Source: Halomontanus rarus (GTDB taxonomy: Archaea; Halobacteriota; Halobacteria; Halobacteriales; Natrialbaceae). From it: a stretch of 64,000 bases of DNA. The notes under the pieces were generated by a model. That model did not search any database. It worked only from the letters and a program-made list of their open reading frames with translations, and was not told the origin of the DNA. Where the stretch lies: positions 3,958,345 through 4,022,344 of the forward strand of contig NZ_CP071597.1 of assembly GCF_017357405.1 (NCBI RefSeq), read 5' to 3'. The translations under genes were made by a program, and so were the position numbers. Positions 1 to 8,853 of the stretch are shown piece by piece (positions within the stretch are counted from its first letter, which is position 1; every line of letters begins with the position of its first letter).

Positions 1-756
1 CCGTTCGGCGCGATGCCGGTGATCTCTACCGCTGCGCTCGTCTTCACGTCGTACCTGGGTTTCGCACAGGTCGCGACCGTCGCCGGCGAGATCGAACGGC
101 CGAGTCGAAACCTTCCGCTCGCGATGATCGGCTCGGTCGTCGTCGTCGGCCTGTTCTACGTGACGACGATTTTCGTCGCGACGAGTGCGTTCCCGAGCGC
201 CGACCTCGAGACCTTCGGCGAAACGGCGATGGTCGAGGTCGCCCGTGCGTTCTTCGGACTCCCCGGTGCGGTAGCGATCCTCGTGGCGGGGCTGCTGGCG
301 ACCGTTTCGAGCGCGAACGCCTCGATCCTGAGCTCCTCGCGAGCGGTGTACGCGCTGAGCAAGGACGCGTTGCTTCCGCGGCGCGCGAGCGAGATCAACC
401 TCCGTTACGGCACGCCACACGTCGCTCTCGGACTCGCGGGCGTCCCGATCCTCCTGCTGACGGCGACTGGTCAGGTCGAGTTGCTCGCGGAGGTCGCCTC
501 CTTTCTCCACCTCGTGATGTACGGGCTCCTCTGTGTGGCGTTGCTGGTCCTCCGACGCGACCCACCCGAGTGGTACGATCCCGACTTCCGGACGCCCGGA
601 TACCCGTTCGTTCCGGTGGTCGGGGCACTCGCGAGTTTCAGCCTCATCGCGTTCATGGACTTCCGATCGATCGCCATCGGTATCGCCGTGATGATCGTCT
701 CGATCGGCTGGTATCTCGTGTACGCCGACGAACTCTCCCTCAAAGGACAGATCTGA
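1..756 (+). CDS. APC family amino acid permease, C-terminal part
   Basis: The reading frame is open from the window edge, so the true start lies upstream and an ATG at 13 is internal. About 250 residues remain, with at least five hydrophobic segments. Near the start is the stretch [20 protein letters not shown], typical of the APC superfamily (a TM6-like helix followed by a conserved E-I-x-x-P loop). It resembles the transporter half of the gene at 12980-15265, which carries FVSYLGYAKLAAIAGEV at the matching place. Unlike that protein it has no fused stress domain, but a UspA gene follows 16 bp downstream, probably co-transcribed. The substrate (amino acid or amine) cannot be told from sequence. 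Confidence 0.88.
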   Translation, partial: PFGAMPVISTAALVFTSYLGFAQVATVAGEIERPSRNLPLAMIGSVVVVGLFYVTTIFVATSAFPSADLETFGETAMVEVARAFFGLPGAVAILVAGLLATVSSANASILSSSRAVYALSKDALLPRRASEINLRYGTPHVALGLAGVPILLLTATGQVELLAEVASFLHLVMYGLLCVALLVLRRDPPEWYDPDFRTPGYPFVPVVGALASFSLIAFMDFRSIAIGIAVMIVSIGWYLVYADELSLKGQI

Positions 757-772
757 GTAGAATTCGAGCACT

Positions 773-1630
773 ATGACAGCACACGACTGCGAACACGAAC
801 CCGAGATCGAAACCGACCCGGAGACGACCGAACGCGAGAACGGGGAACCGAACGGTACCAGCACCGGCGCGGGACCGATTCTGGTCCCCAACCGCATCCT
901 CGAGACGGACGCGATCGAACCGGGCGTCGTCACCCTGCTTTCGCGAGCCCGGGTCGTCTTGCTGGGCTACCACGAACTGCCCGAACAGACGGCGCCGGGA
1001 CAGGCTCGCCTTCAGTTCGAAGACCGGGCCCAGAATCGCCTCGACGAACTCGCCGAATCGCTCGAACTGGCGGGTGCGACCGTCGAGACGCGACTGGTGT
1101 TCACCCACGACCGCGAACAAACGCTCAACCGCGTCGCCGACGAGACGAATTGCGTCGGAACACTGCTCCCGAACCCGTCGATGCGACTCGAGAACGTCCT
1201 CGTCCCGCTTCGGGGCGAGCGTTCGATCGAACAGGTCGCGGGGCTAGTCGGCGACCTCCTCGCGGGGCTCGACGTCTCGGTGACGCTCTATCACCTCGAG
1301 CGGGGCGACGAACGAGCGAGCGCGGCCGTTCTCGAACGGGGACGACAGGTCCTGACGGCTCGCGGCGTCGACCCCGAATTGATCGAGACGCGAACCGAGA
1401 CCTCGCACACGCCGGTGCGGGCGATCGTCCAAACCGCCGAAGCGTTCGACGCGGTCGTCATGGGTGAATCCGACCCCGGTGTCATGACGTTCGTCTTCGG
1501 ACAGACTGCAGCCGAGGTCGCAGAGCGATTTCGCGGTCCGGTGGTCGTCGTTCGACGGCGAGGGAACGAGGGCGGTCCCGCCGACGAACCGATCGTCCCC
1601 GTCGACCGGGCGGATGACTCCGCCGAGTGA
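773..1630 (+). CDS. Tandem UspA-type universal stress protein
   Basis: A 285-residue soluble protein. It has a charged N-terminal tail (residues 1-35), a first alpha/beta domain with a degenerate Usp fold, and a second Usp-like domain from about residue 137 (ENVLVPLRGERSIEQVAGLV). The second domain ends in the usual pattern DAVVMGESDPG and FRGPVVVVRRRG. The canonical ATP-binding G-2x-G-9x-G-S/T is only partly kept. It follows the permease by 16 bp, and permease plus Usp is a frequent haloarchaeal pairing, so it may modulate the transporter (inference). The ATG at 773 is the first start after the permease stop. Confidence 0.82.
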   Translation: MTAHDCEHEPEIETDPETTERENGEPNGTSTGAGPILVPNRILETDAIEPGVVTLLSRARVVLLGYHELPEQTAPGQARLQFEDRAQNRLDELAESLELAGATVETRLVFTHDREQTLNRVADETNCVGTLLPNPSMRLENVLVPLRGERSIEQVAGLVGDLLAGLDVSVTLYHLERGDERASAAVLERGRQVLTARGVDPELIETRTETSHTPVRAIVQTAEAFDAVVMGESDPGVMTFVFGQTAAEVAERFRGPVVVVRRRGNEGGPADEPIVPVDRADDSAE

Positions 1631-1785
1631 AACGCCCTCGAATCGAGTCGGCGGCTCGACGACCGGCTCGAGAACGGACGCGTCGCTCGCGTGGTACGGT
1701 TTCGAGCCGAAAATTTTCTGCTCGGATCGGTCGAGATGGGTTCGGTTTCGCGACGTTACCGACTCGTCACTCGCCGTTCGATTCG

Positions 1786-3000
1786 CTACCCGCGAAGCCG
1801 CTGCTGGATCAGTTCTTCGAGGTCCTCGCGGAACTCGTCGACGGCGATCTCCTCCATGACGGGCACGAAGAAGCCCTCCACGAGCATGTTGCGGGCGAGA
1901 CGCGGTGAGACGCCGCGGGAGGTCATGTACAGCAGGTCCTCCTGGTCGATCTGGCCGACCGTCGCGGAGTGGCTGGCCTCGGTGTCGTGGTTGTTGATGA
2001 TGAGCTTCGGGGAGGCGTCGGCCTCGCTCTCGTCGCTGAGCATCAGCGTGTTCTCGCGCTGGTAGGAACTCGTGTCCCAGGCGTCGCGTCCGACGTCCTG
2101 GACTCCCTCGTAGACCGAGCGGGCGGTGTCGTCGGTGACGCCGCGGGTGACCAGATCCGCCGTGGTGTGCTCGGCGCGGTGCCAGACCTTGACGTCGAGG
2201 TCGAAGTGCTGCTCGTCGTGGCCGAAGAAGGCGCCGACGATCTGGGTCTCCGAGCCGTCGCCGTTGAGTTCCGTCGAGACCTCGCTCTTCGTGAGCTGGG
2301 TGCCGATGTTGCCCTCGATCCAGTCGATCGTGGCGTAGGTGTCGGCGTCCCCGCGCTTGCACGAGAAGCTGTAGGAGTCCTCCGAGAGGTTCTGCAGCGA
2401 CCCGTACTGAACCGAACTGTTCTCTCCGGCGATGACTTCCACGATGGCGCTGTAGTACTTCTCACCGTCGACTGCGTCGCTCCCCGTCGACTGGCGCTCG
2501 AGGATGGTCACCGACGACGACTCCTCGGTGACGACGAGCGTGTAGTTGAACAGCGATCGGGAGTTCATCTCCGTCCGGATCGTGACGTCCTCGGCGTCGA
2601 CGCCTTCCGGGACGTAGATGACGGTCCCGGTGCTGAACAGCGCCGTCGAGAGCGCCGTCAGGTAGTTCTCCTGCGGGTCGACGATGGAGCCGAAGTGCTC
2701 TTTCAGTAGCTCCTCGTGTTCGGCGACGGCCTCGCCCCACGGCAGGACCTCGACGTCGTCGGGCCCGACTTGGTCTTTCTCCTCGGCCCAGTTCAGCGGG
2801 TCGACGAGCGTCTCGAAGTCCAGTTCGTGGAGGTTCGTCCAGTCCCGACCCGGCGTCCGGATGACGTCGGGCATGTCGATCGTCTCGAGCGCCTCGAGGG
2901 CCTCGAGACGGGTCTCGAGGAGCCAGTCGGGCTCGTCTAAGTTCCCGCTGATCTCGCGTACCTGTTCTTCCGTCAGATTGGCGTGTACCTGCGTGCTCAT
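1786..3000 (-). CDS. sufD: Fe-S cluster assembly protein SufD
   Basis: A 404-residue member of the SufB/SufD family, partner of SufB and SufC in the SufBC2D scaffold that builds Fe-S clusters in the cytoplasm. The C-terminal beta-helix carries family signatures: YQRENTLMLSDES, then NNHDTEASHSATVGQID and LLYMTSRG. The Cys of the SufB active tunnel is absent, as expected for SufD. It is the last gene of sufC-sufB-sufD, 20 bp behind sufB. The ATG at 3000 is the natural start and leaves a full-length N-terminal helical domain. Confidence 0.95.
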   Translation of the reverse strand: MSTQVHANLTEEQVREISGNLDEPDWLLETRLEALEALETIDMPDVIRTPGRDWTNLHELDFETLVDPLNWAEEKDQVGPDDVEVLPWGEAVAEHEELLKEHFGSIVDPQENYLTALSTALFSTGTVIYVPEGVDAEDVTIRTEMNSRSLFNYTLVVTEESSSVTILERQSTGSDAVDGEKYYSAIVEVIAGENSSVQYGSLQNLSEDSYSFSCKRGDADTYATIDWIEGNIGTQLTKSEVSTELNGDGSETQIVGAFFGHDEQHFDLDVKVWHRAEHTTADLVTRGVTDDTARSVYEGVQDVGRDAWDTSSYQRENTLMLSDESEADASPKLIINNHDTEASHSATVGQIDQEDLLYMTSRGVSPRLARNMLVEGFFVPVMEEIAVDEFREDLEELIQQRLRG

Positions 3001-3020
3001 GTCGATTCTCGTACTCGGAG

Positions 3021-4451
3021 TTATCCGAGGCTCCCCTCCATCTCGAGTTCGATGAGGCGATTCAGTTCGACCGCGTACTCGATCGGCAGTTCCTCCGTGA
3101 TCGGCTCGATGAAGCCGGCGACGATCATCTTCTTGGCGTCGTCGTCGTCCAGACCGCGGCTCTGGAGGTAGAAGATGTCCTCGTCACCGATCTTCCCGAC
3201 GGTCGCCTCGTGAGCGACGTCGACTTTCGACTCCTCGATCTCCATGTACGGCATGGTGTCCGAGGTGGATTCGTTGTCGAACATCAGCGCGTCACATTCG
3301 ACGGCCGTACTCGAGCCCTCGGCACCGTCGGCGATGTGGACCAGTCCTCTGTAGTTGGTCCGGCCGCCGTCCTTCGAGATCGACTTGGATTCGATGGTCG
3401 AACTCGTGTCGGGCGCGTTGTGGTAGACCTTCGCGCCGGTGTCGATGTTCTGGCCCTCGCCGGCGAAGGCGATGGTGATGTGGGTGTCCGTCGCGCCGCG
3501 ACCCTTGAGGATCGTACACGGGTAGAGCATGGTGGCTTTCGAGCCCATACTGCCGGAGACCCACTCCATCTTGCCGTTCGATTCGACGATGGCGCGCTTG
3601 GTGTTGAGGTTGAAGGTGTTCTTCGACCAGTTCTGGACCGTCGAGTACTGGACGTGGGCGTCCTCCTCGACGAAGACCTCGACACAGCCGCTGTGGAGGT
3701 TGTGAGTGCCGTACTTTGGAGCACTACAGCCCTCGATGTAGTGGACTTCCGAGCCTTCCTCGGCGACGATGAGCGTGTGCTCGAACTGGCCCATCCCCTC
3801 CGAGTTCATCCGGAAGTACGCCTGCACCGGCATCTCGACGGTGACGTCCTCGGGGACGTAGACGAACGAGCCGCCGGACCAGACCGCGCCGTGGAGCGCC
3901 GCGAACTTGTTGTCGCTCGGCGGCACGCACGTCGTCATGAAGTACTCCTTGACGAGTTCCGGGTGCTCTTGGACCGCGCGGTCCATGTTCATGAAGACGA
4001 CGCCCTTCTCCTCCCACTGCTCTTGCATGTTCTGGTAGACGACCTCGGACTCGTACTGAGCGCCGACGCCGGAGAGCGCGTTCTTCTCCGCCTCCGGAAT
4101 GCCCAGCTTGTCGAACGTGTCCTTGATCTCTTCGGGCAGTTCCGTCCAGTCGTCGACGCCTTCGCGCTTGTCGACGTCGGGACGGATGTAGGGGACGATC
4201 TCTTCGATGTCGAGTTCCGTCAGGTCGGGCTGGCCGGGCCAGTCCGTCGGCATCGGCATCGCCTGATACTGTTTGAGCGCGCGAAGGCGCCGCTCTAACA
4301 TCCACTCGGGCTCGTCTTTGTCCTCCGAAATGAGGCGAACGACCTCTTCGGTCAGGCCTTTGTCGGACTTGACGGCCGAGCGCTCTTCCTTTTTGAACTC
4401 GAAGCGCGCTTCGGTGTCGGTCTCTTTGAGGTGATCTTGATCTGAACTCAT
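3021..4451 (-). CDS. sufB: Fe-S cluster assembly protein SufB
   Basis: A 476-residue protein and the core scaffold subunit of the SUF system. It shows the SufB hallmarks: TTCVPPSDNKFAALHGAVWS in the middle, AVECDALMFDNES with the conserved Cys proposed to accept sulfur from the desulfurase, and a C-terminal HEATVGKIGDEDIFYLQSRG. Length matches the family (about 470-480). It sits between sufC (72 bp upstream) and sufD (20 bp downstream), all on one strand. No desulfurase (SufS) or SufU gene is in the window. Confidence 0.97.
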   Translation of the reverse strand: MSSDQDHLKETDTEARFEFKKEERSAVKSDKGLTEEVVRLISEDKDEPEWMLERRLRALKQYQAMPMPTDWPGQPDLTELDIEEIVPYIRPDVDKREGVDDWTELPEEIKDTFDKLGIPEAEKNALSGVGAQYESEVVYQNMQEQWEEKGVVFMNMDRAVQEHPELVKEYFMTTCVPPSDNKFAALHGAVWSGGSFVYVPEDVTVEMPVQAYFRMNSEGMGQFEHTLIVAEEGSEVHYIEGCSAPKYGTHNLHSGCVEVFVEEDAHVQYSTVQNWSKNTFNLNTKRAIVESNGKMEWVSGSMGSKATMLYPCTILKGRGATDTHITIAFAGEGQNIDTGAKVYHNAPDTSSTIESKSISKDGGRTNYRGLVHIADGAEGSSTAVECDALMFDNESTSDTMPYMEIEESKVDVAHEATVGKIGDEDIFYLQSRGLDDDDAKKMIVAGFIEPITEELPIEYAVELNRLIELEMEGSLG

Positions 4452-4523
4452 GATATGTCGTGTCTGATGGTAGCGGCCGAAGCCGTATTACCGTTGTTCT
4501 AGTCGAATTCGGTTACGCCGGCT

Positions 4524-5441
4524 CTACGCGGTCTCGTAGACCTCTTCGCGGACCCAGTCGTACCCCTTGTCCTCGAGTTGCTCGGCGAGTTCCGGACCGC
4601 CGCTCTTGGCGATCTCTCCGTCGAGCATCACGTGGACGTGATCTGGCTCGACGTAGTCGAGGATGCGCTGGTAGTGGGTGATCTGGAGGACGCCGGTTCC
4701 CTGCACGTCGCGGAGGGCGTTGATGCCGTTGGCGACGTCCTGCAGGCGGTCGATGTCCAGCCCGGAGTCGATCTCGTCGAGCACGGCGATCGAGGGCTCG
4801 AGGATGGCGGCCTGGAGAACCTCGTTCTGTTTCTTCTCACCGCCCGAGAAGCCCGCGTTGAGGTACCGCTGTGCGAACTTCGCGTCCATGTCGAGTTGTT
4901 CCATCTTCTCCTGGAGGATCTCCTGGAACTCCGCGACGCCGACCTCGCCGTCGTCGGCGGGGCCCTCCATCGGGGAGGTTTCGAAGCCTTCGTCCTCTTC
5001 TTCCGCCGCGTCGTCTTCACCCTCCTCGTCCTCGAAGAGTTCGTCGCGCTCCTCGAGTTTGGCGTTGAGCGCCGTTCGGAGGAAGTTGGTCATCGTGACG
5101 CCTTCGATCTCGGCGGGATACTGGAAGGCCAGAAAGATGCCGAGCGCCGCGCGCTCGTTGGGCTCGAGATCGAGAATGTCCCACGTGCGCTTGTCCTCGG
5201 GAATGTCGAAGTCCTCGCCGAAGTCGCCCTCCTCGAGGTGGAGCAGGACCTCGCCCTCGGTGACCTCGTAGGCGGGGTGGCCGGCGATGATCTTCGCCGT
5301 CGTCGACTTCCCGCTGCCGTTCGGTCCCATCAGGGCGTGGATCTCGCCCGACTCGACCTCGAGGTCGACGCCGCGCAGGATCTGCTCACCGCCCTCTTCT
5401 GCGACTTCCGCGTGCAAATTGTTGAGTTGTAGACGTGCCAT
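4524..5441 (-). CDS. sufC: Fe-S cluster assembly ATPase SufC
   Basis: A 305-residue ABC-type ATPase that drives the SufBCD scaffold. It shows Walker A GPNGSGKST, the ABC signature FSGGEKKQNE, and Walker B with D-loop AVLDEIDSGLD. An acidic insertion of about 45 residues (rich in E and D, around residues 135-175) sits between Walker A and the signature and makes it longer than the bacterial form of about 250. The frame is open upstream to 5642, but the ATG at 5441 starts the conserved MARLQLNNLH, and the sequence before it is promoter. It is first gene of the suf operon. Confidence 0.96.
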   Translation of the reverse strand: MARLQLNNLHAEVAEEGGEQILRGVDLEVESGEIHALMGPNGSGKSTTAKIIAGHPAYEVTEGEVLLHLEEGDFGEDFDIPEDKRTWDILDLEPNERAALGIFLAFQYPAEIEGVTMTNFLRTALNAKLEERDELFEDEEGEDDAAEEEDEGFETSPMEGPADDGEVGVAEFQEILQEKMEQLDMDAKFAQRYLNAGFSGGEKKQNEVLQAAILEPSIAVLDEIDSGLDIDRLQDVANGINALRDVQGTGVLQITHYQRILDYVEPDHVHVMLDGEIAKSGGPELAEQLEDKGYDWVREEVYETA

Positions 5442-5493
5442 TTTGCGGTTACCTCTATCGTGTAACGTGTGGGGCGTGCCCGTCATAACGGTT

Positions 5494-5513
5494 TCGTATC
5501 TGATTGGATACGA
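5494..5513. promoter_or_regulatory. Palindrome at the suf operon promoter
   Basis: TCGTATC-TGATTG-GATACGA is a perfect 7-bp inverted repeat with a 6-bp spacer, 53 bp upstream of the sufC start. An A/T-rich TATA-like element (AAAATAATTTT on the minus strand, about 5526-5536) lies about 20 bp further upstream, so the palindrome would overlap the expected transcription start. That placement suits a repressor, for example an iron- or Fe-S-responsive one. The regulator is not identified. Confidence 0.5.
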
Positions 5514-5758
5514 TTCCGAATGACGAAAATTATTTTCTGGAACTGCAACTCCGTCGGCGGAAATCCCCTCAATTCTCTTCGGAAGACGGTAACGTGTATC
5601 CCGTTTTCGGTCGACACGATTCGCTCGAGAAACTCCCAGCAATCTCGTCCGACGCCGACTTCGATTCCGTCCCGATCGTCACCGACCGAAGACGAAATCG
5701 ACGCTCGAGAACGATTCGTTCCCGAAACCTTTTGCCAGATGCGCGCACCGTCTCTACT

Positions 5759-5968
5759 ATGAAGGAGTCGCTGCTGGAGATTCTCTGCTGTCCGCTGGAC
5801 AAACACGACCTCGAGCTCGAAGACGCCGGGTACGACGGCGACGGAGAGGTCGAGGAGGAAATCGTTTCGGGCGCGCTCGTCTGCAGCGAGTGCGGCGAAC
5901 GGTACCCGATCGAAGACGGTATTCCGAACCTGCTCCCGCCGGACATGCGCGAAGGAACCCCCGCCTGA
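5759..5968 (+). CDS. Trm112 family methyltransferase activator
   Basis: A 69-residue Trm112-like zinc-ribbon protein. It has the N-terminal MKESLLEILCCPLDKHDLEL, a second Cys pair in CSECGERYPI, and the ending DGIPNLLPPDM, all typical of the family. Trm112 proteins bind and stabilise several RNA and protein methyltransferases. The frame is open from 5504, but the ATG at 5759 begins the conserved domain and upstream residues look random. It is transcribed divergently from suf, 13 bp ahead of the next gene. Confidence 0.93.
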   Translation: MKESLLEILCCPLDKHDLELEDAGYDGDGEVEEEIVSGALVCSECGERYPIEDGIPNLLPPDMREGTPA

Positions 5969-5981
5969 GAGAGATAGAACC

Positions 5982-6566
5982 GTGTCTGACGAGGTCACCG
6001 TATACGTCGGGCGAGACGGCATGGACTCACTGGAAGCCACAGCGTCGACGCTCGAGACGACCGTTCGGGACTCTCTGGGCGTCGTCGTCGACAACCGGGG
6101 CACGCCGGTTCACGTCCACTGTCGGCTCGCGGGTGACCTCGCCGAAATCGCCGCGCTCGAGCAGTCGAACTACTACGTCGAGGCCGACAGCGAGGCGTTT
6201 ATTCCGGTTCACGTCGACGACGTCTCGCTCACCCGCGACGTCGAGGGGACCCTCGAGATCTCGACCGGCTACGGCGCCAACGCGATGACGATCGACGCCA
6301 CGGTGACGACGGGGCCAGAGCCCGTCGACGTCGACGAGACGTTCGCCTCACCGAAGCGATCGGAGACCGAGTCGTCGTCGATAGAATCGATCGCCCGTCG
6401 ATTCGGCCTCGACGCCGCGACCCTCGCGGTGCTCGCACTCGGCGTCGTCGCGCTGGCCGTCGCGTACGCGACGACCGCGATCGTCGGCGGTCTCGCAGCC
6501 GTCGTCGGCGTCGGTGCCGTCGGCGTCGGCGTGATCGTCGCGCTCTGGTTGCTGTACAGCGGGTAG
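5982..6566 (+). CDS. Haloarchaeal membrane protein (DUF7524-like)
   Basis: A 194-residue protein with GTG start, 13 bp after the Trm112 gene. Residues 1-115 form a soluble beta-rich domain resembling the CARDB-like fold seen in halophile surface proteins. Residues about 145-194 are hydrophobic, with two closely packed segments (TLAVLALGVVALAVAYATT and a Gly/Val-rich one) ending two residues after a helix. There is no signal peptide, so the topology is C-terminally anchored. Function is unknown. The DUF7524 assignment rests on recalled family appearance and synteny with Trm112, not on a search. Confidence 0.75.
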   Translation: MSDEVTVYVGRDGMDSLEATASTLETTVRDSLGVVVDNRGTPVHVHCRLAGDLAEIAALEQSNYYVEADSEAFIPVHVDDVSLTRDVEGTLEISTGYGANAMTIDATVTTGPEPVDVDETFASPKRSETESSSIESIARRFGLDAATLAVLALGVVALAVAYATTAIVGGLAAVVGVGAVGVGVIVALWLLYSG

Positions 6567-6643
6567 GCCGTCGAGAATCGAGGGACAGAGAGCAGCGGTT
6601 TTCCGGTTTTCGGTGCTCAGCGCTCGGAGCTCGTGCTCAATTC

Positions 6644-7864
6644 TTACCCGTCCGAATCGACGCTCGAGTCGACGCCGCAGAGGTTCCTCTCGCCGTCGAC
6701 CCGTTTCGCGCGCAGGTACCGCGCCCGATAGCGGTTCGCTCCCCGATTGACGTCCGCCTCGCGAATCTCGTCGGTACGGCCCTCGGCGACCGCGTCGATG
6801 AGCGCCTCGAGCTGGTTCTTCTCGCTGGTCGTGAGTTCGAACTCCCACGTTCGTTCCTCCTCGGTCTCGAGGATCGCCCACTTGCGGGCGGCGGCGATCA
6901 CCAGCGAACAGGGCTCGCGACAGGGGAAGGGACCGTCGCCGCCGTCGACCGAGAGTTCGTCGCCCTCCTCGTACTCCCACTCGCGCCGGCGGAGACACTG
7001 CGAGTCGACGCAGCAGGCCTCGGCCATCCACTCGACGGCCTCCCGCGGGAGTTCGTCGACGACGTCGTAGATTCCCGTCTGGCGCTCGGCGGTCTCGAGC
7101 CAGTGGTCGACGTCCAGGTTCCCCCTCCGCTCGCGGTGCCAGTTGGCGACCGTGGCGGGGTAGACGAACTCCACGGCGTCGACGAGGTCGTCCCCCGAGA
7201 GGCCGGTGAACGCCCATCCCGAGACGAGGGTGGGTGCCGTTTTCAGCGGCCGGTACCGCCCCTTCTCGTCGTAGGTCGTCAGGTCGCGGGCGTCCCGCGG
7301 CCGGTCGTGTGCCTCGAGGTCGGCGGGGTCGGCTCCCCGGTCGTCGACGTGGCGGAGGTCGTAGCGGCGTTCGCCGGGCGCGGAGCCGTCGGCCAGTCGC
7401 GTCGTGATCGACAGTTGGCCCCACTGGCGCTCGAGGCCGTCGGCGGCGAGCGCCTCGTACCGGTCCGGAACTGCGCGCGTCGCTTCGGATCTGCCGTCGT
7501 CCGTCCCCTCCGTTTCGCTCTCGACGGCGTCCTCGAGCGGCGCGCGCTCGCACCAGCGCAGAAAGGCGCGGCGGGCGGTTCCCTCGCCGCCCATCCGCTG
7601 CCAGTAGCGCCAGTTGCTCGCGTACTCGTGGACGTCGTCGGTCTCGTCGGCGAGCGCCTCTCGAAGGTCGCGCCCGGAGAGTCCGGTGCGCTCGGTGGCG
7701 GGCGTCGCGATGGCGTAGCCGTCGTCGGTCGCCTCGAGACGAAAGCCGTCGAACGCGATCGGTTCGCGGTCGGCGTGCTCGAGCAGCGCGTCGGTTAGAT
7801 CCGCGTTCGTGCTCGTGTTCGCGTCCGTGTCCGCGTTTGCATCCGAATCCGCGTGGTCGGTCAC
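6644..7864 (-). CDS. DR2241-type Fe-S protein linked to CbiX
   Basis: A 406-residue protein resembling the Deinococcus DR2241 family. The C-terminal third carries a cysteine set (EACCVDSQCLRR, then FPCREPCSLVI) matching the 4Fe-4S-type domain described for that family. Residues 1-22 are a low-complexity D/A/N/T run (DSDANADTDANTSTNAD) encoded by near-hexameric DNA repeats and probably disordered. The stop of the next gene, cbiX, lies 2 bp upstream of its ATG, so both are translated from one message. The association suggests electron transfer or metallocluster work tied to sirohydrochlorin or cobalt chemistry (inference). Confidence 0.8.
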   Translation of the reverse strand: MTDHADSDANADTDANTSTNADLTDALLEHADREPIAFDGFRLEATDDGYAIATPATERTGLSGRDLREALADETDDVHEYASNWRYWQRMGGEGTARRAFLRWCERAPLEDAVESETEGTDDGRSEATRAVPDRYEALAADGLERQWGQLSITTRLADGSAPGERRYDLRHVDDRGADPADLEAHDRPRDARDLTTYDEKGRYRPLKTAPTLVSGWAFTGLSGDDLVDAVEFVYPATVANWHRERRGNLDVDHWLETAERQTGIYDVVDELPREAVEWMAEACCVDSQCLRRREWEYEEGDELSVDGGDGPFPCREPCSLVIAAARKWAILETEEERTWEFELTTSEKNQLEALIDAVAEGRTDEIREADVNRGANRYRARYLRAKRVDGERNLCGVDSSVDSDG

Positions 7865-7866
7865 GC

Positions 7867-8796
7867 TCAGTCACCCGTCACGCTGCGTTCGTTTTCGCTC
7901 TCACTTTCGCTTTCGCCCCCGTTCCCAGTACCACCGGTCCGTCTCCGAACCTCGTCGATCGCCGCCCCGACGTCGGCTCCCGCGTCCGCCGCTCGCTCGA
8001 GGAGGACGTCGGCCGTGAGCGCCTCGGTGCCGACGGCACCGGCGTACCAGATGCGCGTGTCGTCGACTGTTGTGGGAACGTCCCATCCCGTTCGGTAGTC
8101 GTCGGTCAGTCCCACGTCCTCGGGGATGTCCTCTTGCGTGTGGTAGCCGTCGGCGACGAACAGCGGGACGACGACGACGTCGTCGCTCTCGAAGAAGTCG
8201 GTCACGTCGTCGACCTCCGGCTCTTCGTCCATGAACAGCGCCTCGACCTCGTCGAAACGCCCGGACTCGCGGATGCGGTTGGCGTGGTACTCGACCGCCT
8301 TCGCGCTGTTTTCGTTGCGCTCGGTGCCGTGGCCGACCACGGCGAGTCCGAACCCGTCGCCGACGTCCGAGTCGCCCGTCACGCTCTCGGCTCGCCGGAC
8401 GATCACGTCCGACATCGCGTCGTGGGTTCCGACTGGCCCGCAGTAGTGGACCCGCTTGCCGACGTCCGTCGCCTCGAGAGTCGCCTGCGAAGCGTCGGTC
8501 CCGTCGGAGTCCCACCGCTCGGGATCCCACCCCTCGAGGCGGAGTTCGCGGGGGATCACCTGCTCGGTGAAGTAGCCCTCGCTGATGAACAGCGGGACGA
8601 CGTAGATCTCCTCGGACTCGAGGGTGCGAATCACCTCTCGGAAGTGCGGTTCCTCCTTCCAGAAGGCCTCGCGAACCTCGTCGAACGCGCCGGCGTCACG
8701 GATGGTGTCCGCGTGGGCGTACGTCGGGTTCGAGGCGTCCGGGTTCAGGTGCGACCCGTGGGCGACGACGACGAGCGCCTGTGAGTGCGCGTGCAT
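7867..8796 (-). CDS. cbiX: Two-domain sirohydrochlorin cobaltochelatase CbiX
   Basis: A 309-residue chelatase with two CbiX domains. It inserts Co2+ (or Fe2+) into sirohydrochlorin, the early cobalt step of the anaerobic B12 route. The N-terminal domain has the catalytic AHGS (His13), but the second metal-ligand His is replaced by Phe76 in SEGYFTEQ. The C-terminal domain has GHGT (His156) and ADGYHTQED (His219), so only this half keeps both histidines. The ATG at 8796 was chosen over an upstream start at 8883 because homology begins at once. A degenerate copy of the cobalamin operator lies 42 bp upstream. Confidence 0.92.
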   Translation of the reverse strand: MHAHSQALVVVAHGSHLNPDASNPTYAHADTIRDAGAFDEVREAFWKEEPHFREVIRTLESEEIYVVPLFISEGYFTEQVIPRELRLEGWDPERWDSDGTDASQATLEATDVGKRVHYCGPVGTHDAMSDVIVRRAESVTGDSDVGDGFGLAVVGHGTERNENSAKAVEYHANRIRESGRFDEVEALFMDEEPEVDDVTDFFESDDVVVVPLFVADGYHTQEDIPEDVGLTDDYRTGWDVPTTVDDTRIWYAGAVGTEALTADVLLERAADAGADVGAAIDEVRRRTGGTGNGGESESESENERSVTGD

Positions 8797-8837
8797 GGGT
8801 ACTAGGTGGGCGTTAGGAAGCGCGCGGGTTATAGATT

Positions 8838-8851
8838 TTGTAGTGCGAGAA
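8838..8851. promoter_or_regulatory. Weak match to the cobalamin operator, before cbiX
   Basis: TTGTAGTGCGAGAA matches the cbiT-promoter site TTGTAGTAGAACAA at 10 of 14 positions, with the left seven identical. Its distance to the start codon (42 bp) is nearly that of the cbiT site (40 bp). The right half is poor, so this is tentative. Confidence 0.3.
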
Positions 8852-8853
8852 AA

